From Paraeggerthella hongkongensis (GTDB lineage Bacteria; Actinomycetota; Coriobacteriia; Coriobacteriales; Eggerthellaceae), in assembly GCF_003726035.1 (NCBI RefSeq), contig NZ_QICD01000002.1:230748-294747 (forward strand): a stretch of DNA of 64,000 nucleotides, given 5' to 3'. Positions 55,606-63,600 of the stretch are shown in pieces (positions within the stretch are counted from its first letter, which is position 1; the number at the start of each line of letters is the position of its first letter). The position numbers and the translations under genes were made by a program. Under the pieces are notes generated by a model, which had not been told where the DNA came from, did no database searches, and saw nothing but the letters and a program-made list of their open reading frames with translations.

Positions 55606-55980
55606 ATGAAGATAGCCGAAGTAAGCAAACGATACGACCTTTCAGCCGACACGCTTCGCTACTACGAGCGCATCGGGCTGCTTTCCAACATAACGCGCAA
55701 CGCAAGCGGTATACGGGACTATAGCGACCAGGATTGCTCGCGAGTGCAGTTCGTCAAATGCATGCGTAAAGCGGGGGTGTCCATCGAAGCGCTCATCGAG
55801 TACATGCGCCTGTTCGAGCAAGGCGACGACACGATCGCGAGGCGCAAAGCACTGCTCGAAGAGCAGCGAGACCTGGTAAGGGAGCGCATCGCCGAAATGC
55901 AGGCAGGCCTTGATCGCCTTGACTACAAGATAGAGCACTACGAGCAGACCATCGTGCAAGCCGAGAAGAAGCTCCGGTGA
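55606..55980 (+). CDS. MerR-family regulator, AdhR/NmlR-like
   Basis: 124-aa regulator: winged helix MKIAEVSKRYDLSADTLRYY (1-20), ERIGLL, then SGIRDYSDQDCSRVQFVKCM and a long dimerisation helix. It resembles aldehyde-responsive AdhR/NmlR proteins, including Cys52 (FVKCMRKAG), the position sensed by electrophiles in that family. No metal-site Cys cluster is seen. No reductase or dehydrogenase target gene is adjacent, which is unusual. The start at 55606 is set by family alignment. Confidence 0.9.
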   Translation: MKIAEVSKRYDLSADTLRYYERIGLLSNITRNASGIRDYSDQDCSRVQFVKCMRKAGVSIEALIEYMRLFEQGDDTIARRKALLEEQRDLVRERIAEMQAGLDRLDYKIEHYEQTIVQAEKKLR

Positions 55981-56010
55981 AATCGCCCGAGATCGGAAAG
56001 GGCCGGACAA

Positions 56011-56068
56011 ACACACGTTTCTGCCTATAGCCCTATGATCAGCCCGCAGACACACATTTCTGCCTATA
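56011..56068. repeat. 19-bp direct repeats 39 bases apart
   Basis: ACACACGTTTCTGCCTATA (56011-56029) and ACACACATTTCTGCCTATA (56050-56068) differ at one base. They lie between the MerR-type gene and the tRNA-Asn terminator, in DNA without a gene. Confidence 0.75.
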
Positions 56069-56098
56069 ACTCCCGAACTAGCATTGCCCGCAGTACGC

Positions 56099-56130
56099 AA
56101 AAAAGGCCGCCAGTCGTTTGACTGGCGGCC
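56099..56130 (-). terminator. Intrinsic terminator of tRNA-Asn
   Basis: GGCCGCCAGTC-GTTT-GACTGGCGGCC, 11-bp stem, followed by six T on the minus strand, just beyond the tRNA. Confidence 0.92.
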
Positions 56131-56140
56131 TGGCGTTTCA

Positions 56141-56215
56141 TGGCTCCCCGGGTAGGATTCGAACCTACAACCCTCCGGTTAACAGCCGGATGCTCTGCCG
56201 TTGAGCTACCGAGGA
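56141..56215 (-). tRNA. tRNA-Asn (anticodon GTT)
   Basis: 75-nt cloverleaf on the minus strand: acceptor TCCTCGG/CCGGGGA, D-arm, anticodon loop CTGTTAA (GTT), T-arm GTAGG-TTCGAAT-CCTAC, and encoded CCA end. Confidence 0.95.
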
Positions 56216-56244
56216 ATGAGGAGCGCTCCGTTGCGCGAGTAAGT

Positions 56245-56272
56245 ATTATACCGGAACCAAAACATTGTGCAA
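56245..56272 (-). promoter_or_regulatory. Promoter for tRNA-Asn
   Basis: On the minus strand TTGCAC (56267-56272), a 16-base spacer and consensus TATAAT (56245-56250), 30 bases upstream of the tRNA. Confidence 0.75.
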
Positions 56273-56349
56273 GACCGTTTTTTCAAAATTTGGGCATGTG
56301 CCCGAAAATAGTTCCCGCCATCGCTGGTTCCAGCAATCTACCTGGTGCG

Positions 56350-57396
56350 TTAGTACACCATACCCATCGTTTCACGCACTTGCGCAAGCGTAGCCTCGGC
56401 AATTTCGTTCGCCTGACGGTTCCCGTCATGCAAGACGTCCTTGATGTAGTCCATGTCCTGCATGAGCTCTAGACGGCGTTCGCGAATAGGAGCCAAAAAG
56501 CCGTTCACGCTTTCGGTCACGTACTTCTTGAGCGCCCCCGATCCCCCGTCGCCGATCTCAGCAGCAATCTCAAGCTCGGTGCGGCCCGTGCAAAGCGCGG
56601 CCGTCGTCAGAAGCGCGGACACGCCGGGACGGTTTTCCTTGTCGTACGTGATAACGCGATCGGCGTCGGTCTTGGATTTTTTGATGAGCTTCGCCGTCTC
56701 TTCGTCGGTAAGCGACAAGCTGATGGCGTTTCCGTAGCTCTTCGACATCTTGCGCCCATCAAGACCGGGAATCTCCACGGCGTCGTTGAGCACGCCCTCG
56801 GGCTCGGGGAACACATGGCCGAACCGTTCGTTGAAACGACGGGCGATCAAACGTGTCTGCTCGATATGCGGCAGCTGGTCCTTGCCCACCGGCACGATGT
56901 TGCCCTTGCAGAACAGAATGTCGCAAGCCTGATGCACAGGATACGTAAGCAGAAGACCGGTAAGCGCATGGCCGGAAGCCTCCATTTCGGACTTCACCGT
57001 AGGGTTGCGCTGCAGTTCGGCTTCGGTCACCAGCGAGAGAAACGGAAGCATCAGCTGATTGAGCGCAGGGACGGCCGAGTGCGTGAAGATCATGGTTTTC
57101 GCCGGATCGAGACCGCATGCCAGGTAATCGATCACCATGTTGTACACGTTGTCGCGAATGTGCTCGGTAGTGTCGCGATCGGTAATCACCTGATAGTCGG
57201 CGATGATGACGCGCGTCGTTACGCCCAGGTTCTGCAGAGCCACGCGCTCGCGAATGGTGCCGAAGTAATGGCCCAGGTGCAAACGGCCGGTCGGACGGTC
57301 GCCGGTGAGCATGGTGTAGTTCTCGGGATGGACGGGCAGATCTGCGCGGATCTCGTCGCTGCGCTTCTTGCTGGCTTCAAAGCTATCGGTGCTCAT
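56350..57396 (-). CDS. trpS: Tryptophanyl-tRNA synthetase
   Basis: Class I synthetase charging tRNA-Trp. It is 348 aa. The HIGH-type motif is GRLHLGHYFGT (about 37-47) and the KMSKS motif GRKMSKSYGNAIS (about 214-226). All core blocks are present. The hairpin GGGCA/TGCCC at about 56294-56306 with T-rich flanks is a candidate terminator. TATACT (57471-57476) lies upstream, divergent from the DUF6125-like gene. No T-box leader is visible. Confidence 0.95.
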   Translation of the reverse strand: MSTDSFEASKKRSDEIRADLPVHPENYTMLTGDRPTGRLHLGHYFGTIRERVALQNLGVTTRVIIADYQVITDRDTTEHIRDNVYNMVIDYLACGLDPAKTMIFTHSAVPALNQLMLPFLSLVTEAELQRNPTVKSEMEASGHALTGLLLTYPVHQACDILFCKGNIVPVGKDQLPHIEQTRLIARRFNERFGHVFPEPEGVLNDAVEIPGLDGRKMSKSYGNAISLSLTDEETAKLIKKSKTDADRVITYDKENRPGVSALLTTAALCTGRTELEIAAEIGDGGSGALKKYVTESVNGFLAPIRERRLELMQDMDYIKDVLHDGNRQANEIAEATLAQVRETMGMVY

Positions 57397-57559
57397 GATG
57401 TTCCTATCGCGAAATCGTTGTGTCGGACCGTTCGGCGCCGCGAGCCAAGCCGGGCGCCGCGCATCGCAACAGTATAGCCGTTTTGGGGTGCGGGCGGCAC
57501 ATCGGGCCGCTTTGCTGCACGCTATAATCGTGAACCGTATCGCACCCTAAGGAGGATTC

Positions 57560-58072
57560 ATGAACGACACGCTGAAAAACTTGACGAAAGAAGAGTTGCT
57601 CGAACTGCTCGAGATATACGCTAAAAACCTGATCGCGCTCGACGGGACGTGGTTCCAATCAATCGAGAAAGACGACGGCATGGACGCAGCCATGCATCAT
57701 GACGTGGAAGCATGGCGACGATTCAGCGTTTCGGAGGGCCGCCGCATCAAGGCGTTTCTCGGACTGGACGAGCACCCGGGCATCGAAGGGCTGGCGAAGG
57801 CCCTTTCGCTGCGCTGCCAATCAGCCGCGAACATCGACGAGATAACCGTGAACGACAACGAGCTGACGTACCGCATCGTCGATTGCCGCGTACAGAACGC
57901 CCGCGAGCGAAAGGGCATGGGGTTTCATCCATGCAAGAACGTGGGAGTGGTGGAGTACGCGGTGTTCGCAACCGCCATCGATGACCGCATCGTTTGCGAA
58001 TGCCTGAGCTGCTTCCCCGACATCGTGGACAACACTTGCAACTGCGCTTGGAAATTCACGCTGAAAGCCTAA
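57560..58072 (+). CDS. Cys-rich protein, DUF6125-like
   Basis: 170-aa soluble protein with AAGGAGG before the ATG and TATAAT at 57523-57528. Eight Cys are clustered in the C-terminal half: C86, C109, C125, then CECLSC (146-151) and CNC (160-162). This suggests a metal or cofactor site, as in the DUF6125 / L-2-amino-thiazoline-4-carboxylate hydrolase-like group. That assignment is from memory of the pattern and is not certain. It ends at a terminator right beside attL. Confidence 0.65.
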   Translation: MNDTLKNLTKEELLELLEIYAKNLIALDGTWFQSIEKDDGMDAAMHHDVEAWRRFSVSEGRRIKAFLGLDEHPGIEGLAKALSLRCQSAANIDEITVNDNELTYRIVDCRVQNARERKGMGFHPCKNVGVVEYAVFATAIDDRIVCECLSCFPDIVDNTCNCAWKFTLKA

Positions 58073-58077
58073 GACTG

Positions 58078-58107
58078 CAAAAAAAGCCTTCCCGAAGGAA
58101 GGCTTTT
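58078..58107 (+). terminator. Terminator beside attL
   Basis: AAAAGCCTTCC-CGAA-GGAAGGCTTTT; strong in both directions, ends 2 bases before the att repeat. Confidence 0.9.
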
Positions 58108-58108
58108 G

Positions 58109-58159
58109 AATTCATGGTGGTCGCTACAGGATTTGAACCTGTGACCCCCGCCGTGTGAA
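58109..58159. repeat. attL: copy of the tRNA-Val 3' half
   Basis: 51 bases identical to 63686-63736, comprising the last 45 nt of tRNA-Val (anticodon loop to CCA) plus 6 flanking bases. The sequence diverges directly after (CGGATT here, GGCGAT in the tRNA). Confidence 0.95.
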
Positions 58160-58210
58160 CGGATTAAAACAGCAGGTCAGAAGCACTATTTACGAGTAAA
58201 TACGCTATTT

Positions 58211-58275
58211 TAGGCACACGCTAACAATAGGTAAAACGAGGTAGTTTCTTGTGCATAGGCACATTATAGGCACAC
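58211..58275. promoter_or_regulatory. Left-arm integrase sites
   Basis: Three copies of TAGGCACAY at 58211-58219, 58256-58264 and 58267-58275, 50-115 bases inside attL. Two more lie next to attR. Likely arm-type sites bound by the integrase N-terminal domain. The rest of 58160-58449 has no gene. Confidence 0.75.
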
Positions 58276-58449
58276 GTTTTTGAAGGCTATTTGAAAGCGT
58301 TTCAAGTCCGAATGACGGAAGCCCCCGCGCATTGAGGCGCTAGGGCTTCCTAATTGTTACTGCAAGGCTACCATATCCCTTTTAAGGGGTGCTTTTAGCC
58401 CACTTCGCGTATTGTCTCATGCAAGCATGGACTAACGCCTTAAAACGCA

Positions 58450-58842
58450 TCAGAATAGCCGATAGGCAATGAACGCCAAGCATCCCACGAGAACAACGCC
58501 CATGAGAGCTAAAGTGAGTCGGTATCTCTTGAGGGTGGCTAGGTGTTCAAGGCTCATTTGCAACATGGGGACGGTATAGCTTGGTAGCAGCTTATCGTCC
58601 TCCTTTATTCCTACTAGCTCGCTAGGTTTTTCTTCGGTGCGTTCTCGCTTCAAGCGTGCTTCCTCGAACTCCACTTGCAAGCCTTTTGCGCTTTCCCAAA
58701 TGGTGCGCATATATGACAAGTATTCGTCTTTGGCTATGGAGCCATTTTCAAAGGCCGCTTTGACCTCATCGCGTATGCAATTGAGCGTGAGTGCGTCGCA
58801 CAAAAGTGATTCTTTGTTTGCCTGTAGGGGAAAATTCGTCAT
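58450..58842 (-). CDS. Unknown element protein with C-terminal membrane helix
   Basis: 130 aa: MTNFPLQANKESLLCDALTL, a charged helical middle (about 45-75) and one membrane helix at the extreme C-terminus (about 108-128, LTLALMGVVLVGCLAFIAY), so a tail-anchored inner-membrane protein. It is the last gene of the element's minus-strand operon, 2 nt after the coiled-coil gene. No family recognised. Its terminal location is where satellites often carry accessory or interference genes. Confidence 0.65.
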   Translation of the reverse strand: MTNFPLQANKESLLCDALTLNCIRDEVKAAFENGSIAKDEYLSYMRTIWESAKGLQVEFEEARLKRERTEEKPSELVGIKEDDKLLPSYTVPMLQMSLEHLATLKRYRLTLALMGVVLVGCLAFIAYRLF

Positions 58843-58844
58843 GT

Positions 58845-59471
58845 TTACGCCTCCTCACGATCGACAACGACAGGAAACGCGGTCACGTTATCATCGAGAG
58901 CAGCTATCTTGCTTGAGAGCATTGCTACAATTTCGCCCGCGTTTTGACTGTATGCATCATCCTGAGCGATTGACCTGCCGTAGTTTCGAGTGCTTTCCTC
59001 GATCTCCTTTATTCCGTTGATGTATTCACCGACCGGGTCTTTAACTTCATAGCCGCATCGCCTTGCAGCATCCTGGACAAGGCGCATACCTGCGAAGTTG
59101 TACCCGTCCTGAACGTAACCATCATGGAATGATCGCAAGTCTGATTCCGATAGGCTCAACGCACCCGTTAGAAATGCGAGTTCTTGCGTCGTAACTCGGT
59201 TGGGGTCTATCCTGATAGCCTGCATCGCCTCGTCAAGGTCGGCAGTGAGCTTGTCGGCACTTGATTCATATCCTCCCAAGAGCGCCGTTTCTTCTTCTTT
59301 CAGTCTATCAAGTTCCTGTCGGTAACCCTCGCGGCCTATGACCGACTCCTGAAGCTGCTTGTATGCTTCATCCTTGCGCTTCGCTATCGCCTGCGCACCT
59401 TCGCGGTAGGTGTTTGCCGCCTTTAAGGTTGAGTTGATATTACTGAGTGCTACTTCCGATACTCTGAGCAT
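58845..59471 (-). CDS. Unknown coiled-coil element protein
   Basis: 208 aa, soluble and charged, with a coiled coil at about 30-80 (YKQLQESVIGREGYRQELDR) and shorter helices after. It opens MLRVSEVALSNINSTLKAAN. No enzymatic motif seen. It follows the DnaB-like ATPase by 59 nt and precedes the tail-anchored protein. Confidence 0.65.
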   Translation of the reverse strand: MLRVSEVALSNINSTLKAANTYREGAQAIAKRKDEAYKQLQESVIGREGYRQELDRLKEEETALLGGYESSADKLTADLDEAMQAIRIDPNRVTTQELAFLTGALSLSESDLRSFHDGYVQDGYNFAGMRLVQDAARRCGYEVKDPVGEYINGIKEIEESTRNYGRSIAQDDAYSQNAGEIVAMLSSKIAALDDNVTAFPVVVDREEA

Positions 59472-59530
59472 TTGTACCTACTTTCTATTTTGCACGAGCC
59501 TCTTGCCCGTTGCCTGCTGGATACGTGCTA

Positions 59531-60418
59531 TCAGTACGTGCACCGTTCGATGAAACGCGACTCGTTGGCAAGGAAAACGAGGGGAACCTCACCACATGAC
59601 CCGAAGCGATTCTTTCTCACTGATAGCGTGACGAGCCTCTTTGACTTTGCTGCTTCCTCTGCGCGTTCATCTTCAGTGCTGCCGTCCACGTCCAAGAAAA
59701 GCACGCATGAGGCGCTATACTCAATCTCGGATGATCCAGACAAGCTTGCAAGTTGCCTTCCGTTACGGTTCGCCCGGTTCTTGCTGCTGATGACCAGAAC
59801 GGGCGTTTTGTACGTCTTGGCTAGTTTACAGAGGCCGCGCATGTTTGCCGTATGTGTCTGATAGTCGGTAGCCGAAGGGTCGCCGTCAGATGGCGGGAGA
59901 AGCTGCAAATAGTCGATAACGAGCAATGGCGGGAACTCGGCACTGGGAAGGCTCTCGTACAGCTTGCGCAAATCTGCCACGGTCACTCGCTCGTCTACGG
60001 TGGCTATGTTTGGCGCGGTCTGTTCGCGGTACGCTATTAACGCCTCCATCATGGCTTGCTTGCCGTCATTGCTGAGTTGCCGGGCGTTCATGAGCTGTCG
60101 CACGGTCAAGGGCGGCAGAGAGGGAGACAGGGCGCTGATGCGTGAAAGCGACTTTGCAAGCATCTGGGATGCTGACATCTCCAGCGAGACAAATAGCGCC
60201 TTGCGGCTGCCGAACTCGGCTATACGGTCGGCGATCTGAAGCGCGAGGGTAGTCTTGCCCGCGCCTGGTTCAGCCGCGAGTACGTAAATTTCAGGATATA
60301 ACCCCCCGCCCAACATACTATCGAGTGACTGAATACCCGTTTTACCGCACGGCTTCATGGATGATAGCTGTGAGATAAGTTCATCCAGCTTTTCAATGTT
60401 CCAAGTTATGTTTTTCAT
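59531..60418 (-). CDS. DnaB-like RecA-fold ATPase (replicative helicase domain)
   Basis: 295 aa corresponding to the C-terminal ATPase domain of DnaB-type helicases, with no N-terminal primase-interaction domain. Walker A is EPGAGKTTLALQIADR (about 50-65), with SLEMSASQMLAKSL (H1a-like) following. Walker B is LLVIDYLQLLPPSD (about 163-176), and the VISSKNRANRNG segment matches the sensor strand. It probably unwinds or loads at the element's own origin. It is directly downstream of the repeat region. Confidence 0.85.
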   Translation of the reverse strand: MKNITWNIEKLDELISQLSSMKPCGKTGIQSLDSMLGGGLYPEIYVLAAEPGAGKTTLALQIADRIAEFGSRKALFVSLEMSASQMLAKSLSRISALSPSLPPLTVRQLMNARQLSNDGKQAMMEALIAYREQTAPNIATVDERVTVADLRKLYESLPSAEFPPLLVIDYLQLLPPSDGDPSATDYQTHTANMRGLCKLAKTYKTPVLVISSKNRANRNGRQLASLSGSSEIEYSASCVLFLDVDGSTEDERAEEAAKSKRLVTLSVRKNRFGSCGEVPLVFLANESRFIERCTY

Positions 60419-60816
60419 CTTGCACCACCGCCTAGCCGCCTGCGCTTCAATGCGCGGGGCGGCGTTGCTGCGAGTAAGTGGATGCTTCTTTGTTGTAGCA
60501 CTTGTCCTCCTGTCCGCTCACCTCGGAAAGCATGGAGGCTTTCCGGGATCGCTAGTCGTTGGGTTGTTTTTCTTGTCGTAAGGTTTTCTATCCTGTCCGC
60601 TTCGCTCGGAAAGCATGGAGGCTTTCCGGCTGCGCTCTTATATGTTCCTGTTCTACGTCCGGAATCCCGAACTTCTTAAGCCGCTTAATAGATTTTCAAA
60701 ATCATCTTTCTAGCAGGCTTTTCTTTCTCCGAGAAGTCCGGAATCCCGAACGCCTTGTAAGAAGTCCGGAATCCCGAACTTCTTAAACAGCCTAGAAGTT
60801 CTGAAAACCGAATGTC
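60419..60816. other. Gene-free repeat region of the element
   Basis: About 400 bases between the winged-helix gene and the ATPase gene. It contains two families of direct repeats (next entry) and no credible ORF. Confidence 0.7.
60509..60786. repeat. Iteron-like repeats, candidate replication origin
   Basis: Family 1: GTCCGGAATCCCGAA at 60657-60671, 60736-60750 and 60764-60778; the first and third extend to CTTCTTAA. Each is a near-palindrome (AAGT..CGG....CCG.ACTT). Family 2: two copies of about 38 bases, 60509-60546 and 60592-60630, each with the hairpin GGAAAGC-ATGGAG-GCTTTCC. Set between an initiator-like gene and a helicase gene, this fits an origin. Confidence 0.7.
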
Positions 60817-61092
60817 TTAGCTGAGGATAAAGCTATAAACGCAGCCCGTTTTAGTGCGCTCGCTGCTTATGAAGCCTGCCTGCTTCAACTCCTTGAGACC
60901 AGAGAAAACCTGTGTCCGGCTCTTCCCTGTCTTCTTCGCCAAAAGAGGCGTACCGACGACACCAGTTCGCCCGGTTTTCGCATTTCTACACGTGACGAGC
61001 GCGACATACACACAGCATGCTGTTGGTGAGACGCTGGGGCAGACCGCATCGAATTCGGCTTGCGTCAAGTATGCGCCCGCCTTGCATTTCAC
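60817..61092 (-). CDS. Winged-helix protein, replication-initiator-like (HTH_36 type)
   Basis: 91 aa from a GTG at 61090-61092. The central winged helix SPTACCVYVALVTCRNAKTG then LLAKKTGKSRTQVFSGLKEL and QAGFI resembles the HTH_36 domain of plasmid and phage initiators. The GTG overlaps the preceding stop by 4 nt (GTGA) with GGGGG upstream, so translation is coupled. It lies next to the iteron-like repeats, its likely binding sites. Confidence 0.7.
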   Translation of the reverse strand: MKCKAGAYLTQAEFDAVCPSVSPTACCVYVALVTCRNAKTGRTGVVGTPLLAKKTGKSRTQVFSGLKELKQAGFISSERTKTGCVYSFILS

Positions 61093-61268
61093 CTGATCAC
61101 ACCCCCTTTGTAAGCGCCACAAACAGGCATGTCATATTTGGCCGCATATCCGATGAAGAACTGGCAGCATGTTTCAAGCTCGCGCCGCCGATGCTCACGC
61201 GAACGGTGCTCTGGAGTGGCAAGACGCTGTCGTTCAAGAAGGGCGGCCTGATGTTGTGCCCCGTTCAT
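61089..61268 (-). CDS. 59-aa coupled element protein
   Basis: Short ORF beginning MNGAQHQAALLERQRLATPE, with an Arg-rich middle and three Cys (CC near 35-36, CG near 50-51). Its ATG overlaps the excisionase stop (ATGA, 61265-61268), and its stop overlaps the next start (GTGA, 61089-61092). Two such overlaps argue strongly that it is translated. No family recognised. Confidence 0.65.
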   Translation of the reverse strand: MNGAQHQAALLERQRLATPEHRSREHRRRELETCCQFFIGYAAKYDMPVCGAYKGGVIR

Positions 61269-61468
61269 CGAGTGCAGCCGCTCATGAAGCGCCTGAGGTT
61301 CTCTTCGGACACGTACCACCTGCGACCGCACTTAAAACCGCCCGGAAGTTCACCAGACGAAAGCGACAAACGGATGGTTTGAGGGCTGACTCCAAAAATT
61401 TGCGCGAGATCTTCGACCGTGTAAACTGACCGATTGGAATCGATTTTGTTCGATTTGTAAAAAGTCAT
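61265..61468 (-). CDS. Excisionase-like HTH protein
   Basis: 67 aa: MTFYKSNKIDSNRSVYTVED, then LAQIFGVSPQTIRLSLSSGE and GRRWYVSEENLRRFM, the MerR-like winged-helix fold of Xis/AlpA excisionases. AAGGAG lies 6 nt before the ATG. It is first in the leftward operon, divergent from the repressor; expected to direct excision and perhaps activate the operon. Confidence 0.85.
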   Translation of the reverse strand: MTFYKSNKIDSNRSVYTVEDLAQIFGVSPQTIRLSLSSGELPGGFKCGRRWYVSEENLRRFMSGCTR

Positions 61469-61613
61469 TGTGCTCCTTCCATTAAGAGTTGCCTAAAGAC
61501 ACAGAGTCGGTTAACCTATGCCTAAAGCTTACTACCTGCCACTATGCAAGGCAAAAATTTTTAAGAAGAAACAATCAACGATTAATAATTTGATAGAAAT
61601 TAGGAGTCGCTTA
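61469..61613. promoter_or_regulatory. Divergent control region with candidate operators
   Basis: 145 AT-rich bases between excisionase (left) and repressor (right). TGCCTAAAG occurs at 61490-61498 and again at 61519-61527 (about 29 bases apart), and a TTGCCT-type half-site occurs on the other strand near 61545-61553. These are candidate repressor operators. AGGAG before the repressor ATG lies at the right edge. Confidence 0.5.
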
Positions 61614-62246
61614 ATGGGATACACGAAAGAATATGAAGTGGCAAAGGGTGACCGTTCTTTTCCGGCTAGGCTCAAAACATTACTTAACGCAGAACATATG
61701 ACACAGAAGGACTTAGCTGCTTACTGCGGTGTGTCGCCTGCTTCAATAACTGGATGGATGGGAGGAAGTGAGCCTGATTTCGATACTCTTAGGAGGCTTG
61801 CAGGTAGATTCAATGTCACTATTGATTATCTTCTTGGAGCTAGTGACAACAAGAGTAAAGAAGAAAGCATCCAAGAAGTAGGGAGGTTAATCGGTCTCGA
61901 TGATGATGCGATACGTGTCTTGGCTGACAGAAATCTTAATAGAGCATTTTATAAATCACTTGTTGAGGTTGACCTTGGATATTCTTCGCCGCTATGCGAC
62001 CCTACGGTTTTGCTTAGTAGGCTTTTTCAAGATGGAAAATTTATCGGATATCTAACGTGCTTTCTCGCTGCGAAGAGGGATAAAGCCAATGGGTGGGGAC
62101 ATAGCGATATTGAGGCTAAGGCCTATCTCATAGACATACAAAGCCTTTTACTAAGCATTCGCGAAGAGATTCAAGACAGGATTGATTGCTCAAGAGAACC
62201 GCTTGAAAAGAAGATAACTAAGTATGACCCAAAATATAACAACTGA
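61614..62246 (+). CDS. CI-like phage repressor
   Basis: 210 aa from the ATG at 61614, chosen for AGGAG 7 nt upstream. The N-terminal HTH (FPARLKTLLNAEHMTQKDLA then AYCGVSPASITGWM, about 15-50) is the Cro/CI type. The C-terminal half is a helical domain without LexA-type Ser/Lys protease motifs, so induction would be by binding of a partner (an antirepressor) rather than self-cleavage. It is transcribed with the integrase and divergent from the excisionase. Codon use is AT-rich. Confidence 0.85.
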   Translation: MGYTKEYEVAKGDRSFPARLKTLLNAEHMTQKDLAAYCGVSPASITGWMGGSEPDFDTLRRLAGRFNVTIDYLLGASDNKSKEESIQEVGRLIGLDDDAIRVLADRNLNRAFYKSLVEVDLGYSSPLCDPTVLLSRLFQDGKFIGYLTCFLAAKRDKANGWGHSDIEAKAYLIDIQSLLLSIREEIQDRIDCSREPLEKKITKYDPKYNN

Positions 62247-62282
62247 TTGAGCGGGCTAAAGCCAACAGGAAGGAACAGGGCA

Positions 62283-63590
62283 ATGGTTAAAGGCGATGGT
62301 CAGGATAAGCGCGGCAATAAAGGCGACGGGTGCCTTACGGCGCTAGGGCGCAACAAGTGGCGGGTATTCGTAGACTTCGGAGTGAACCCCATCACCAAGA
62401 AGCGCGAGCGTGTTACGCGCGTTGTAAACGGCACTAAGGCAGATGCCCGCAAGGTGCGCGACACGATCAAGCAGGAACATGAGAACGGCTTGCGTGTTGA
62501 TGCTGACAAGATGACGTTCGCGGAATTTTCCGAAGCGTGGCAAAATGCTCGCGTTACCGCTGAGGAAGTCGGAAAGACGCATATTCAGCGAGATAGGCAG
62601 CTTATAAATACCCTGAACTCATATATTGGTACGCTGACATTGGGAGAGATAACACCCCAAGTGGTCGAATCTATGTACACCCTCATAAAAACCGACAAAG
62701 TGGCTAAGTTTGGAAAGTATAGCGGCACTAGCTTGCTGATGGTTCACCAGAAGTTGAAGCAGATCATGAGCAAGGCGGTGGACTACGATTATATTCTCCG
62801 CAATCCTTGCGACCGCGTAAAGGCACCGAAGAAGGATGAACCTGATAGGAAGTCGCTCACAGTCGAAGAAGCCGCTAGGCTGTTGGCTTGTATAGATGAA
62901 GCTGAAGCGGACGCATACGCCGCCATGGAGGCCAAGGAAGCACGGCAGACGGCGCGGGGTAACCTGTTCGGGCGAGAGTACTTGCGCGGCTTGAACATTA
63001 TCGGCAACGTGTTGGCTATTCGTATTGGGCTAGCAACTGGTATGAGGCGCGGAGAAGTATTTGGCCTCTGCTGGGGGAGTATCGACCTAGAGAACAGACG
63101 CTTGAACGTCGCTCAATCGCTTACGAGCCTAGGAGAAGTGAAGCCCCCGAAGAGTAAAGCCGGGGTTAGAACCATAGCCATAGACGCGACCACCTGCGCC
63201 CATCTAAGGGCATGGAAGCAAAGGCAAGGTGTAGAACTGCTCAAAGTTGGTTTGAAGCTGGGAGATAGCACGCCCGTATGCTGCTCAGAGAAGGGCGGCT
63301 TCATTGACTTACACAACTTCGAACGATGGTGGAGAGCGTTTCGGAACGAGAACGGTTTTACTGACTTGCGGTTCCACGAGCTACGCCACACGCAAGCAAC
63401 TCAGCTTCTTGCTAACGGGGTAGACGTTAAAACGGTACAAACGCGCCTCGGTCACTCAAACGCTGCGCTAACGTTGAACTGGTACGCTCATGCCATCCCC
63501 GAAAACGACGAGAAAGCCGCCGCCATGCTAGGGGATTTGTTCGCAAGCAAGCCGAAGGAAACGCCCATAGTGAGGGTGAAAACGGCATGA
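62283..63590 (+). CDS. Tyrosine-family integrase
   Basis: 435-aa site-specific recombinase. Arm-binding AP2-like N-terminus (GDGCLTALGRNKWRVFVDFG), core-binding SAM-like domain (about 85-200), catalytic domain with Arg in ATGMRRGEVFGL (about 253-264), HELRHTQATQL (about 370-380) and the Tyr nucleophile in ALTLNWYAH (about 402-410). All catalytic residues are present. AGGAAGG precedes the ATG at 62283. It ends 96 bases before attR and points toward it. Confidence 0.93.
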   Translation: MVKGDGQDKRGNKGDGCLTALGRNKWRVFVDFGVNPITKKRERVTRVVNGTKADARKVRDTIKQEHENGLRVDADKMTFAEFSEAWQNARVTAEEVGKTHIQRDRQLINTLNSYIGTLTLGEITPQVVESMYTLIKTDKVAKFGKYSGTSLLMVHQKLKQIMSKAVDYDYILRNPCDRVKAPKKDEPDRKSLTVEEAARLLACIDEAEADAYAAMEAKEARQTARGNLFGREYLRGLNIIGNVLAIRIGLATGMRRGEVFGLCWGSIDLENRRLNVAQSLTSLGEVKPPKSKAGVRTIAIDATTCAHLRAWKQRQGVELLKVGLKLGDSTPVCCSEKGGFIDLHNFERWWRAFRNENGFTDLRFHELRHTQATQLLANGVDVKTVQTRLGHSNAALTLNWYAHAIPENDEKAAAMLGDLFASKPKETPIVRVKTA

Positions 63591-63600
63591 TTTTGTGTCA

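Noticed and set aside
60509..60786. Possible CRISPR array
   Set aside because: Repeats are few, unevenly spaced and of two kinds; no cas genes nearby.
61169..61429. 86-codon plus-strand frame opposite the excisionase
   Set aside because: Antisense to two coupled genes and without start signals.
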